Assembly (NCBI RefSeq): GCF_028769735.1
Contig: NC_088171.1
Location: 64,718,216 to 64,782,215 of the forward strand
DNA: 64,000 nucleotides
Reading direction: 5' to 3'
Source of the DNA: Zonotrichia leucophrys gambelii
Lineage: Eukaryota; Chordata; Aves; Passeriformes; Passerellidae
Shown here: piece by piece, positions 1-12,300 of the stretch
Layout of the letters: each line of letters starts with the position of its first letter
Numbering within the stretch: position 1 is the first letter of the stretch
The notes under the pieces: model-generated
Seen by the model: the letters and a program-made list of their open reading frames with translations, nothing else
What the model was told of the DNA's origin: nothing
Database searches by the model: none
Program-made: the position numbers and the translations under genes

Positions 1-590
1 GTATAAATTATTTAGTAGGCTTAGATGTAGCATATTAAATATTAACCTAATTAACTAAGGATGTTGACTTGGATTTATTTAAATTCAGTATGTGCACTGT
101 ATGAGGGTACTCTTAAATTAACACTTTTTTAGGTTTTTACATAAAATATTGCTAGTTCATTCTTTTTCCCTCTACTAGTTATTCATGTAGACCTCTCAAA
201 TACATTAGTGCCGTTTTCTCACTCATCTGTATGTAGACTGACTATTTTTCCCTTTGCTAGAAAATGCTGCTTTACATTGTCCTGTGAAACTACAATACTT
301 GCAATTTTTATTCTTGACCGAAATGGAATTTAATATTTTACACTGTATTGGATTTTTTTATACTTGAACAATTTCATACAAGGGAAGACAGGATAGCATT
401 TTTATGGACTTTATCCAATGTCACTGGATTTATTTGAAGTATTCTGAATACTAGCCAGTGTTACAATGTAGACGTGACTCTCCTGTGCATATTATTTATT
501 CAGTATGTATATTGCTTTACAACATTTCAGATCTCTTAATCTATTCACTCGTATTAAAACAATAAAAAAAATGTTGTCTCATCCTGTCTC
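1..590 (+). other. Possible 3' UTR tail of an upstream gene (RBM24 by synteny)
   Basis: This AT-rich stretch has no coding frame. It ends in a canonical AATAAA at 561-566, followed by a GT-rich stretch (about 572-602) of the kind found after cleavage sites. That layout is what the end of a long vertebrate 3' UTR looks like. In other vertebrates RBM24, a muscle and heart RNA-binding splicing regulator, lies upstream of CAP2 in the same orientation, so it is the expected neighbour. The assignment is an inference from gene order. No RBM24 coding sequence is visible, and I cannot confirm identity from the UTR bases. It could equally be plain intergenic DNA with a chance AATAAA. Confidence 0.33.
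561..566 (+). terminator. Candidate polyadenylation signal AATAAA
   Basis: A perfect AATAAA hexamer followed by an A-run and then a GT/T-rich downstream element (about 572-602). It would place mRNA cleavage near 575-590 if the preceding block is a 3' UTR. Confidence 0.38.
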
Positions 591-790
591 GTGTTGTTCT
601 TGCCCAAATTGTCTTAGATCTTGTTTAGTTAAAACTAGAGGGGAAATCTTTTATATAGTTTTCCTGGTCTGTGGGGTGAATAGCAGCATGTACACTGACT
701 TCAAATACACAGAATGATGGGAACTGTATTACATGGAGGAGATTCTGTTGAGGAGATGGAGAAGATCCATTCCGATGTTTGTCATAAAGT

Positions 791-2215
791 AATTCAGAAT
801 GGAAGGGACTTTGGAAGGTCTGAGGTCCTTTATGTCTTTGTCCAGTCAGGTCTTTAAAAATCCCCATATGGAGACTGCACAACACTGGATATTCTATTCC
901 ACTACTTAATTATTCCTGTTGTGTCATTTTTTTTCTCCCTTCTATCTAACCAGCACCTCCCCTGCTCGTTACAGCCCTAGTCTCATTGTTTGGCAGAAAG
1001 CCCAGCCCTATCTTCTTGGTAATCTTCTGTTAGGAACTGGAAAATTGCTGTTCTCTTCCATAGGCTGAACAAACCCCAGTGCCTCACCCTCTCCTCACAA
1101 TTTTCATGCTTCAACCTCCGGCCGTCCTGCTGACCCTTCAGTGGAGTCGTTCCAAGTCTGCCAGCAGCTGTCATGTACTGGGAGCCTCTAGACTGGACCC
1201 ACTATGCCAGCTGTGGTCTAATGAGTGCTGAGTAAAATGGAATAATCAATCTCCTTGATCTGCCATCTGTGCTCCTGTTGATACAGTCTGATGCACTTTC
1301 ACTGCTGCCAGAGTTTGCCACTGACTCCTGTGCAGCAGGCCCCAAGCCTCCCATGTCCTTTTCAGCAAAGTAGCTAACCACGCTGTGGGGGTTAGTCCAC
1401 CTGAGGTAAGGAGTGCTCTGTTTGTCCTGACTGAACTTCATGATGTTCCTGTTTGCCTAGTCCTCTGGCAAGTATAGATCCTCCTGAATGGCAGGCCTGA
1501 TCTCTAGGGTCAAGTACACCCTCCAGTAAGTATAGTCAATCTACAGACCTCACCATACTGCATCCCATCTCTCCCTCCAAGTCATTCACAAAAGTATCAG
1601 ACCAGCCAGATCCTGAAGAAACTCCACTGTAACCAGTGGAGACAGAGCATAAACCCTTTTGACCAATGATTCAGTTAGTTTTTTTACCTAACTATCCATT
1701 TGAAATTGGATACAAGGATTCTATGGGAGACTACATGGAAAGCCTTGCTAAACTCAAGGTAGACAACATTGATTGCTTTCCCTCTTTGGCAGATGAAGTC
1801 ACCTCATCACAAAAGACAATTAAGTTGGTCTGGCATGATTTACTCTTGTAAATTCATGCTGGCTGTTCCAAATCACCATATTCTCCTTAATGTGCCTGGA
1901 CACTTCTGCCAAGATGGCTCCATGGTTCCATGGATGGTTCCATGACTGTTCAGTATTTCCCTAGATTGTCCTGCATGCCCTTTTTCTGAAGATGAGTGCA
2001 TCACCTGCTTTTCTGCAGTCACAGAAGACATCTCCAGTCTCCATGACCTTTCAGTGACGACAGCAAGCAGCCTCAGAACGACAATATCCTCGGGTGCAAC
2101 CCATCAGGTCTAATGGGTTTATATGGACTGAGCTTCCTCAAGAGGTCCCTGAATCAATCTCCTTCCACATCTGGCAGCTTTTTGGTCCTTGAACTCTTCC
2201 TACAAGCAAAGTGAT
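791..2215 (-). mobile_element. Old, long CR1 LINE fragment, minus orientation
   Basis: Read on the minus strand this is a degenerate CR1 non-LTR retrotransposon. The landmarks run in the expected order. The 3'-end motif (GGAAGGGACTTTGGAAGGTC) is near 800. A 'GACTGGACC...AGCTGTGGTCTAATGAGTGCTGAG' type segment is near 1190-1230. A segment resembling the CR1 reverse-transcriptase coding region is near 1735-1770 (AGCCTTGCTAAACTCAAGG). The far end fades out near 2.2 kb. Frames are broken throughout, so no functional reverse transcriptase remains. Divergence is high and there are several internal gaps (about 880-1010), so the insertion is old. The end points are approximate because they were judged by eye. 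Confidence 0.8.
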
Positions 2216-2770
2216 GTTACTAAAAACCTAAAGGTCAGGACATCTTTTTGCACATAGTAATTGAACTGGGAAGCTGCTCAGATCCAGCTGGTGATGGATT
2301 TGTAGTCTTTAGGACTACTTAACATTTCAGTGTCAGTCCAAGCCACTAATGACCAAAAGGAGTTGCCACCTGATATCTGAAAGAAGGCTGAGTGAAATGC
2401 ATGGCAGCATTAGCCAGTTCTTTGAGGAATGGGGTGATGTTCATACAATCTTCATACTGAAATTCATCACTGCAGCTGTCACTCTTACTGTGACTTCAGC
2501 AGAAGCACAAGCTTGACTGCAGAATTTGAGCCGCTCTTTCATCCACAAAAAGGGTCTTTTTCATCTGCAAAAGAAGGGAGTAGTGAAATTGAAGGGATAG
2601 AAAAGATTTTTCTTGGTCTTGAGGTCAGACTTCATTTCACCATGGACAATTATGAAACTCCAGAACTGAAACATTCACTAACATCCTGGCCTGATGCTGT
2701 CATGGTTCTTAAAAAGTGTTTCAAGCCTGGCTGCTGAAAAGTGTTGCTGAACTGCCTTTTGCAATCTGAC
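2216..2770. other. Intergenic, no gene recognised
   Basis: The stretch joins the faded end of the old CR1 copy to the palindrome at 2771. It may include more degraded CR1 sequence, but I cannot demonstrate it. Short open frames here have no recognisable product. Confidence 0.6.
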
Positions 2771-2832
2771 CTTAAGATCTTCGACCTGGCAGAGCACACT
2801 GTAGTGTGCTCTGCCAGGTCAAAGATTTTAAG
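2771..2832. repeat. 62-bp near-perfect palindrome (30-bp arms, 2-bp centre)
   Basis: The left arm 2771-2800 and right arm 2803-2832 are reverse complements at 28 of 30 positions, around the two-base centre GT. The inner 18 bp of each arm (GACCTGGCAGAGCACACT on the left) match perfectly. In a + strand transcript the two imperfect positions would be one G-U wobble and one C-A mismatch. The centre is too tight for a normal microRNA precursor loop. A foldback duplication or a cruciform-prone palindrome is more likely. Confidence 0.95.
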
Positions 2833-5424
2833 CAAGATAAGCGCGTAAACACCCAGCAAGGAAGTGAGCAGGAAACAATAAATGCTATTTTCTGCTCTGT
2901 TCTTCTATTTCCTTACCCTGGTCTTGCTCCAAGAGGCTTGCATAGAAGACATGGTATCAAGTAGGAATCAAAGTCAGAAGTGCCTCTGAGAGAAAGGCTG
3001 AGCACACTGCTGGCATGCTAACCTTCTCTTGGATACAGGATGAAGACAGCATCCTTTCCCGACTGATGCAAGCCCCTGACAATGTCCTTGGGCCTTCCCC
3101 TGCCTCTGCCTGGAGGTGACAGACACCCCCAGGGAGGGGTGTGAAGGGGAGTGCTTGCTGCCCTGGAGGGGTCTATCTTGTGGTAAGCCACAATGGGAAC
3201 TGAATAAAAGTTTATGACTCAGCTTATAACGGTCAATCGCATGCTGGCTCTAACTTGACAGAATAAATAACATCAGCAAAAATGTAAATGTGTGAGCTCC
3301 ACTAGCAAACTTAGCTTTGAGCACACAACATGAACATTAATGCTTTCTTTTGATAAATGAGTAGCTGAACAGACCTTTGTACACAAAATACACCTCAGTA
3401 ACACCTCCCATACATGAAATGTCAACAGTTCACATTACCAGGACCAAAATAAAAAACTGAGAAATAGCAGCACATAATTATCAAATATGTGAACACTCAG
3501 AAAAAAATGTTAGCATTTTACTTGTGAGATGGTATATATGCAAAAAGCTGCTCACAATAAAATTTCCAGTTGAGTTTCCAAAACCTTCAAGAGAGTTTCT
3601 ATATCAAAAAGTGACCAGTGCTAAGTTTCAAGAAACTGAAACTAGGAAACATTGCTAAGGAATATGTAGATCAAAAAAGGTGCAATACTTTGAAAGGTTA
3701 CATTGATGACCTCGTTGCTAAAATTGCAGTTTTTCCTAATATGGTTATTTTCCTATTAACTAGTCAACATAACTTGGCATTGCTAAACTTCATTGATTCT
3801 ACTTGTTCTTGGGTTTTTCAAACATGCAGAAGGACTATATTAGAATGAAAATAATGATGCAACCACTCAAAGCACCTCTTAGTCGTGTTCATCAGATGCT
3901 TACACATTTGAAATTGAGCAATTCCCTAGCTATGCTCAAACCCTTGTGAGAAAAATCATTCTATTTTGAACCTATGTATCGGTTCTTAAGAGCCTGCATA
4001 TGTTTAAAAATAACATGGTTATGTGTGAATTTACAAAATGCTTACTGTGACTGATGATTGGGCTTTGGGGGCTTGTTTGCAGATACTTTTATCCCTCCAA
4101 AATGCAGTGTAAAATTATGAGAAAAAATTAAGATTGACACAGTGTCAAAGAATAAGGAGATAACTACAACCACGACTGCATTCAGATGAGCATATAGAAC
4201 AATTATCAGCTTATCTCATCCTAAAGAAAATTAGCTCTGGAATGTTTCCCAGTTCCATGTGCCAATTTTGCTGAGATAAGCCATGAATTTGGGCTAGCTT
4301 ACACTATCATAATTTTTGACCTAAACAGTCTGGGAAAAGGGAGGAATCCACCAAAGTCTGTTTCATCACCAAGCATCTGAAAGTCAAAACACGCTATCCA
4401 AATTAATTGGTTAGAGGTCTCTGACATACATATAATCCTCAGCTCAGTATCCTCATGTTAATCTTTGGACCAGACTTCACTGTGCCTCCTGCTTCTTCTC
4501 TGTTCTCTACATGTGGCTGTTGTGGGTGATTTGTTCCCCACTCCTTTACAGGGCAAGGGCTCTTGCAGCTGCCCAGTCACTTCCTTCTTAAGACTTACAC
4601 TAAGTAAAATAAGAAAACCCCATTGTCTTTCCCCTCAAAATTTACAAAATCTGGACAAGTCTTTACAAAATAGCTCTTTTTATCTGCAGCTCATCTTCTT
4701 CTGAATTTGATGACTCCATTTGAACCTGAGGAAAAGATGTCAAAATACCAAAACCGACAGAGTTGGGTCATAAGCAAAGCTCAGTGAATCCATCACCTCT
4801 CATTAGGCTGTTAAAAGAGTCTTCTCATTGCACTTGCAAGGACATGAATCAATCTTTACAACGCACTTGAAGAACAGAACACATTTTTATCCAGCAATGC
4901 AGATAAGGGATTTTGCCACCCTGTGAAAAACTTGGACTTTTGTTTTTGCTGTTGTTGATGATGTTTTTTGGATTTGTAGTGATGACAAAAATAAGCTAAA
5001 GTATAAAACCCTGCAGTAAACAAACTTGTTTCCCTTAACAGTAAAACTGGATAATTTTAAAAAACATTTTATATTAACTCCCCCCATTTTTTAAAATAAC
5101 AAATTGCTTAAAAGCAAAATATCCCTGCACTTAGAAGCAGAAGAGTAGATTGTTTTTGTTTTTTCCTAACAAGAACCAGTAGAATTGAAAGGCTTTCAAC
5201 AAACACATCACTGCATATTCCAACTGCTACAAAGGGAAGGCTGATTACTTGCTCAAGGCTGTGGATACTATGGTGTTGCCAAAAACTGGGATTACCTGGC
5301 TACTTGCTCAAACTGCTGGAATTCATCTCCTAATTTGATCACTAATAATATTTCTGAAAGAGGATAGAAATAATGGAAGTCTAGAGGAAAACCTTGTTTT
5401 CATTGAGGGTAGGTGGACAATTTC
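2833..5424. other. Intergenic, no gene recognised
   Basis: AT-rich DNA with scattered short frames and no splice-consistent coding pattern. The block at 3030-3190 is richer in G and C than its surroundings and could be the remnant of an unidentified repeat. It contains GGGACTGAATAAAAG-like sequence near 3195-3210, but I could not assign a family. Confidence 0.6.
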
Positions 5425-5500
5425 GGAATCACAGAATCACTTAGGTTAGGTAAAGAATGTTAAGATCATCAAGTTTAACCATACTGTTTTATGCAGACAA
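5425..5500 (-). mobile_element. CR1 3'-end fragment, minus orientation
   Basis: The order 'GGAATCACAGAATCAC', 'TTAGGTTAGG', 'AAGATCATCAAGTTTAACC' matches the CR1 3' terminus read on the minus strand, with its hallmark ATCATAGAATCA-type tail and GATCATC box. Only about 75 bp are recognisable. This fits a severely 5'-truncated, old insertion. Confidence 0.55.
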
Positions 5501-6169
5501 GTAAACATGGGGAAGAACAACCCAAGCATAACAAGCTTTTTTCATATAATGACCAAAGCTTTTAGAAGTGATGGACACTCTCAATTAAAATGTAATTTCT
5601 TCATCGCAATAGCAATGAAGGACTTAAAAGTGGCTGCTCTCTTTGTCCAGTATGCTCTTGCCCTAGCCTTGGAAGATCATAAGTAGCACATTAGTGGAAT
5701 GAGGAATGTTCACAATTTATTTTTCAATATATGATTATGGAGTAGTGTGAATTCCTTTATATGAATTCACATTATGAGCACTATTTAAGGAAAATCTGTT
5801 CTTCATTAACCAAGGCTTAGGCATCATAGTATGTAAGTTTATGCATCAATCTTTCTTGATTTTCATCACTATTAGCTTTTTCTCCATTAGAGAACTTCTT
5901 TATCAACTAAAATATTTTCTCCTTTTCTGTAAAGTGAATCATTTCACTAACCCAAGTGCCATCATCATTTAGGCTGGTTTTCATGTTAAGTGAGAGTGAA
6001 GAGATCTCCAGGCTTTATTCTTCTGTAAATGTCACCAGTTCCATGTACACTACTGTGTCTTGAAACTGGTTTTCCTCTGACCTTATCAAGAAGGGCTGTC
6101 TGCTCTAACAACACCTGGGATCTTGCCAAAAGAAATCAGAATCTGAGATAGAGTTCTGAGAACAGCAGC

Positions 6170-6370
6170 TGAGTGTGCAAACAGAAGTGTGCCCACCAGC
6201 CTTCAGAGGGCTGCTGTCAGCGGGGAGCTGCCCTGGCGTGGCTGCAGTGGGCGAGCTGAGCGAGCGCCTGAGAAGGGCACACCGCAGCTCAGAGGCTTTC
6301 TTTGCCTGCATGCATCAGCTTAGCTTAGCAAAGGCCAGCCAAACGGCAAAGAAAGCAGCTCTGTAGTGTC
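6170..6370. other. Small GC- and CpG-rich patch
   Basis: Against an AT-rich background this ~200-bp block is GC-rich and holds a cluster of CpG dinucleotides between about 6218 and 6285 (GCGGGGAG, GGCGTGG, GGGCGAGC, GAGCGAGCGCC, CACCGCAGC). Short frames are open on both strands, which is what raised GC content produces by chance. It could be a small promoter or enhancer of a non-coding RNA, or the remnant of a GC-rich repeat. Nothing in the sequence decides between these. Confidence 0.5.
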
Positions 6371-9300
6371 TTTCTGGGGAAGAAGGTCTTGGTGCCCACT
6401 AGAACTTCAAGAATGAAGCTGGCTTCAAAGATCTTGTGTCTTGTCTTCAATATAATGAAAAAAAACATACAAAGTGCCTTAGCCAGATCCCGACAACAGC
6501 AGTGGTGCTAGCCAGCAGTTCTCTAAGAATACAGGTTGGCAGAGATACAAACAGTGTGTGGAGGAGCCTCAAGGAATCTGGCTTTCCTAAATGCAGGGAA
6601 TGGCAGCATTAGGCAGAAGCAGGCACTGTCTCTATTGCATTTAAGATACGGTTTATTTGAAATGTGGCTGCTCTGTATTAATGACCCCTTGTTTCAGCAG
6701 GACAGCTGGGATGCTGACTGCCACAGCCATTGCTGCAGAGAGAACAGAATAGCAAGCTTTAGGCACAATCAAATGAGCTTAATTTCCAGCCAGGGCCCAG
6801 ACTGAAAACAGACTGCATGAATGTGCCCTGAGAGAACTGCAGGAGACCAGAAAGTTTTGCTCCAAAGGGGTAAAAACTAGTCTGCTTGGTAGTGGAGAAA
6901 GTACAACTAATTGCAAACAATAAAAGAGTTTACTGGATTCTCAATATTTATTGAGGTGTTTAATGCGATTATGAATATGGTATGATTGTCTGGAGATCAA
7001 AAACTGGATGAGAACAAGGGCGGTTATTGCCCATTTGTTGACCTCTGAGGACAAAATCATAAATATATCAACATGAAAAGAAATTGTTTCTTGGTGGCAT
7101 GTTCTTCAATCTAAGCAGGTTTACTTACAAAGTCTCAGGTTCTGTCACTCATACAGGTAAAAGATCTAATGATACTGACTTTAATTCCTAATTCAGCAGT
7201 GATCTCAAGCAAAGAACATTTAACAGCACTGCTAACTTATACTGGTGTTCAGAAGATTCTTGGTGTTTGCAAGTCTGTCTGGCTACCCCAGAAAACAACT
7301 CATGAGGGTGTTGTTGTGGAGCAGAGCAAGCAGCATGCAAACCCTTCAAGCAGCTTTGTGTTCTACCAGGCATTGATCAGCTCTCAAACTTATAGAACGG
7401 GAACAACTCCTAATACCTGTGTGGGTTTAGTGGAAGAACAATTCTGCTGTTCAATTTGATGCTGGAAAGAAGAAAAAGGCAGGACATGTTCATGTTTGTG
7501 ATGAAGGGTCCTCTTCAGATAATGACTCGGTGTAGAGGAGAGGAGGGAAAAAAGAAATATTTAAGCGATGCTCAGTTTCTTTCCCAGAGTTTGAAGCAAA
7601 TAATCAGTAGTAAAATTTCACATGCTCTCATTTTTTGAGGAACAGTAAAAAGCAGTCTTGGGATTGTTTGAGAAATGATGTTTTGAGTAACATCACTCAC
7701 TCAAAGAGGAGAATGTGTGGAAGCCATGCCAACTACAAAATTAATGTATCGTGATCCATTTAAATGGAGCTGCCTAAGCACATCCCTAGATCTCACAGCA
7801 GCTTGTCTGGATATACAGGTTCATGCTCCTGCTGCAGGAGGTCCTGCAAATTCAGTCTCTCCATGACTGCCTCATTTTAAATAAAAATATAACTAACCAA
7901 ACCACTTTTGGTTGGAATCCTCCTTTCTCAAATTCTACAGCTCCATGTCCCTGGGCACCTTTCCTGGGGGGAAAATTCTCCTAAGTCACAAGGTGGTGCA
8001 AGCTACAGACAAACACCTTCTTAAGGTACAGGCTGGAAAGCAGGATGTGCAGAAGGCTGAGTGATTTCAACTACCAAAAGCAATGCATTAAAAAAACCTA
8101 GCTGGACAGTGCCTCCCCCATTATTTCTCAAATCCACTATCTCACTTCTTTTCAGATACGTGCACTAGCGCTCATTTCTCAATTTACTTTTTTTTTTTTA
8201 AAGCAGAAGCCATCTATATTTACACCAGAATGTAGAATAATGAATTGCCTAGTCTGCTGCTAATAATGGAGAAAATAAAAAAGTGAAGATGAGATTTCTT
8301 ATTCCAAGAGGATAAGTTATATAAGTATAAAACATCCAACACTACATCTTATATGTAGAATTTCTTGCAAGTCTATGCTTTTATTAATTGGTCCTATTAG
8401 AGATATATAATGTCAAAGACTTCAAAAAAAAAATAGATCTTATTTAAAAGACACAGTCAAAGGCTTTCAGGTGACTGAAAACTTAATTTCAATGCTTTCA
8501 TTGAAAACAATTCCTCTGCACTATGAACATGCTTTTTTACTCACTCCAAGTATTTTTCTCTTTGCCAGACAAGCATAACTTTCCATTACTGGAAAAGGGA
8601 AAGTGCTTCCTGTGCTTTCTGTCTCATTTAGTATTTTATCATATTGGGCTCTATTCCTTTGACAGGACATTATTATTTTCGTTAATTAAAATTTTTAGTA
8701 TAAGCTGCATAATGAATTATATTTCAGCAATACGTGGTAATAATTCAGATCTCTTTAAAAAAGGTTCATTCTAGTATATTTTAATATGCAGTTTTATACT
8801 CTCTCTCCCTTTCAATTTGCTCTATTATATTACTACTCCACAAGTCTATTTTCATGCCCTTCAAAAATGCTGTTGCTCTTCCTGGACACAACAGTGTGCT
8901 TCAGGCAGCATGAAAGATGTCAAGAATTTGATGCCTAATCATGGCTTTGTTGTTGCAAAATAATTATTAACTATCTCCATTCTCTTTAATGCGTTTTGCA
9001 TCCTTCTCTCAGTCTGCTATTTTTTCTTCTCACAGGTTTCAAGCTGAAACTATGCCCTCTAACACATTCTAGTTCATTGGAGGTCATTAGCAAACAGCTT
9101 CAGAGAAGTTAGACAGCACGTCTGCTCTTTTCATGTTGCTGTATTTCAGTTTTTGATGGGACAGAATCTATTAAGATCTTCTCCTGTACTCTTTTTCTCA
9201 CATAAGCTCTTTGTTCCTTATGATCTATAGGGAAAAAGTACATACATACTGTCTCCTGCTTTCACAGCTGAAAAACAGTAGACATAGGTAAAGAACATGC

Positions 9301-12300
9301 TATTGTATCAGATATTGGCATATGTCTTTACATCACTGGTGCACACACCTCCACTAGATTCAAATATGTGATCACATAAAAGTAAACTAAAAATTCTACA
9401 TATGGCAAAATACATACAAAAATACACTTGCAAGTGTAAAACCTTGAAAATCTGTGCATTTTTAAGGTTGACTTTCCAAAGTCACCATGTTCTTACTACA
9501 AACTTGGTTTAGTCCCTGCCACATTCTAGAGGCAGCTGACCAGGCCTGCCAAGCCTGCCAGCTCCTCCAGCTAGACCTCTGTAACACAAAGCCATCTAAA
9601 TCTTACAGGTCCTACCCAGAATGACACTTGGAGCTACTGAAATCCACCACTACCTGTGTATTTCCTTCACAGAAAATTATGTTCCACCAAAAGGTTTTCA
9701 CATCCACAGTAACAGGCAGGTGAAGAAAAAGACAAATAAGCAGTTAAAATTTTGGTCTTAGAGACTATAAACAAATGAACCGTATTGTTCAGAAATAATG
9801 ATTTTCTGTGGAGGAAACAAAAGGTCAAGAGGAAGAAGAGGCAGCAGAAAAAGCCACTTGCAGATTCTGAAAAAAGATCTGTGAAAACAAGAGGAACTTA
9901 GGAGAGCAGAGAGGAAAAAAGCCCAAGTAATTCATTTACCCATTCAATAGTCAGCAGAATTTGCATATCCATCCCTTTGAAATTTTGTTTTTCTCCAGCT
10001 GTTTTTCTTATCATTTTGGCATGTTTTCTCATCACATGCAGCCATTTAGCTCTCAGATGCTCTCACTAACAGACTGCTGGCACCTTTCAGCTGCTCCCAG
10101 GCCTTCTCTTTTAAATCTCCCAGCTGCCTCTCTTACCCCTCATAACATGACTGGCCTACCCGGTTTTTTAAAAATTGTTTCCAGCTGCCACATTTGTTGC
10201 TCTAGATATTTTCCATTCTCTCCCCCAGAATACGATATTTTGGAGTGTTTCTGTGGGCTGATGGGATGACAGCAGATTTCCAAAGCCTATTTCTACCCTA
10301 ATAGGAATCTCATTTGAGTCCTTTAGATATTTTCATGCACCAAACTGAAATTTTTATTTTTTTGCTGTTAGTGAATGCTGGGAAGCTGAGAGGGGGAGGA
10401 GAGCATGGTGCTAAACCACCAAAGTGGTAAAAATACAATGATCTATGACCAGATAATCAAATCTCACCTCTTGCTGTTCCACAGATCTCATGTATCTTGG
10501 TCTCCCTTCTCTTAGAACCTGTCAGATCTCCCACACTATGCAACACCTCTGAAATTTAGAAGAAATTTCAGGTCATTTCAGCTTACAATTTGGAATCACT
10601 ACCCCAAGAGCATCCCAAATCCTTACACGATTCCTGCAGACTGCAGCCTCTGGAACTGACATGGAAAAGGCTCCATGTATTTTTAAGAAACATAGATTGG
10701 TACATGTTAGTCCTTTAACTGTCATGGTCAAGAAAAAATCTTTATACACAGATTCCTCTTAACTGCATAAGACAGTTTAGACACACCTGGTGGTGATTCT
10801 CATGCATTCTTCTCCACTTCAGAAAGCAGGTAATGCTTTCATGCAGAATGGTTTGTAAAATTTTGTCCCAAACTTATATGGTTATAGGAAATTCTAATTG
10901 CCATCTAATTAAATGTACTCAAATTTCAAAGCTATTTGTCTTCCTTTTTTTCCACATTTGGGCAAAATTAAAATGGAATCTGGTCATATGAAATTATAAA
11001 ATCCTACCTGGATTTTAACAATGCCATTTGAATAAACATACTTGAATGCTCAGAAAAGAATAATTTTTAAAACCCCAAAGATCTGCATATCATTTAAGTT
11101 TCTATGTGATTCTCTCAGAGCTGTTCCTTTTTATTCAAGACCTTTTCTTATCCAGACAGAAGCTCAGATTTACCCATGGGAGGGACCAGGGTGAAGAATC
11201 TTTGTGCAACAGGTGCCCACTCTGCCCAGATGAGCCAGGACAAAATGTGTTGGCTTCTGGCACTTGTTTTGAAATAGGTCATGAACTCAGAAAATCCATT
11301 TATAAACATTGCACCAGGCTGTAGAACAAGGCACATGTTTGGTGGTGTCTGAGAAAGGAAGCCTTCTCTCCCATGGTGGAGGAAGGATTCTCTGCTCATC
11401 TTCTTCCATTCTCCTCTCTGCAACTCATAGCACAGTGCTGCAGTTCCATTCTAACTGGAGAACAACTGGCCAAAATCAGGACACACAGGATGAGGAAAAG
11501 GACTTCAGGATTTGTGTGCTCATTCTAAAACTGTTAGAGGGAGAAAGGAACTGTATTATGAGGCCTTGAAAACACTAAGAGGAGCTTGCAGCTTGATTTT
11601 AAGAACCAGTTAGGTCACTACAATGGCCAGTAGAGAAGCAACCATAGAATTGACAGGCTCAAGCAGAAGGAGAGGTAGGAAGAGAGGTTTTTAACAGAAT
11701 CACAAACATTTTCATACTGTCTGAAAGCAGTTTCCCTCTCAAAGGGTCTAGTGGTGTTCTCCACAGCACAATGAAATAATGGAGAGCTCTCCAGATACCT
11801 TCAGAGAACTTTGTGGTGGGTCTTGTGGTCTTGTCTTCAGATTAGATGGATATAATAAAGTGCATTAGCAGACGTTTTTAAAAACACCTCAAAAGTCATA
11901 AGAGCTGTGAGATCTTTGCAAGAAATAAGATTGCTACCAGATCTGAGAACAAAAATCCTAGGTTCCTTCCCAGTTTGGTTCCTATTGCTTGTAAAATGCT
12001 TCTCTGGTACAAAGAGAAGGAATCTGGAAGTCAGCTCATGAAATAAAGGAGAACCAAATTCCACAATTAACTAGGTGTCCTGGTTTAGGACCATCATCTA
12101 GCACACACAGTTCTCCATTCCTGCCAAGTACTATCAATACTCTAAAAAGAACTCTATTACTGAGAAATGTTGTTATTTGGAATAGACAAAGTTGGGGTTG
12201 CCTAGTTCCAAAGAAACCAAATATGCTGACCATGACACAGCACTCTGAGCTTTCCACATGAGATCACTAGATATCTTTGACAGTGAGAAATGAGAATGGG

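Noticed and set aside
2771..2832. MicroRNA precursor interpretation of the 62-bp palindrome
   Set aside because: The loop is only two bases and pairing is nearly perfect. Known precursors have larger loops and bulges. Kept as a palindrome instead.
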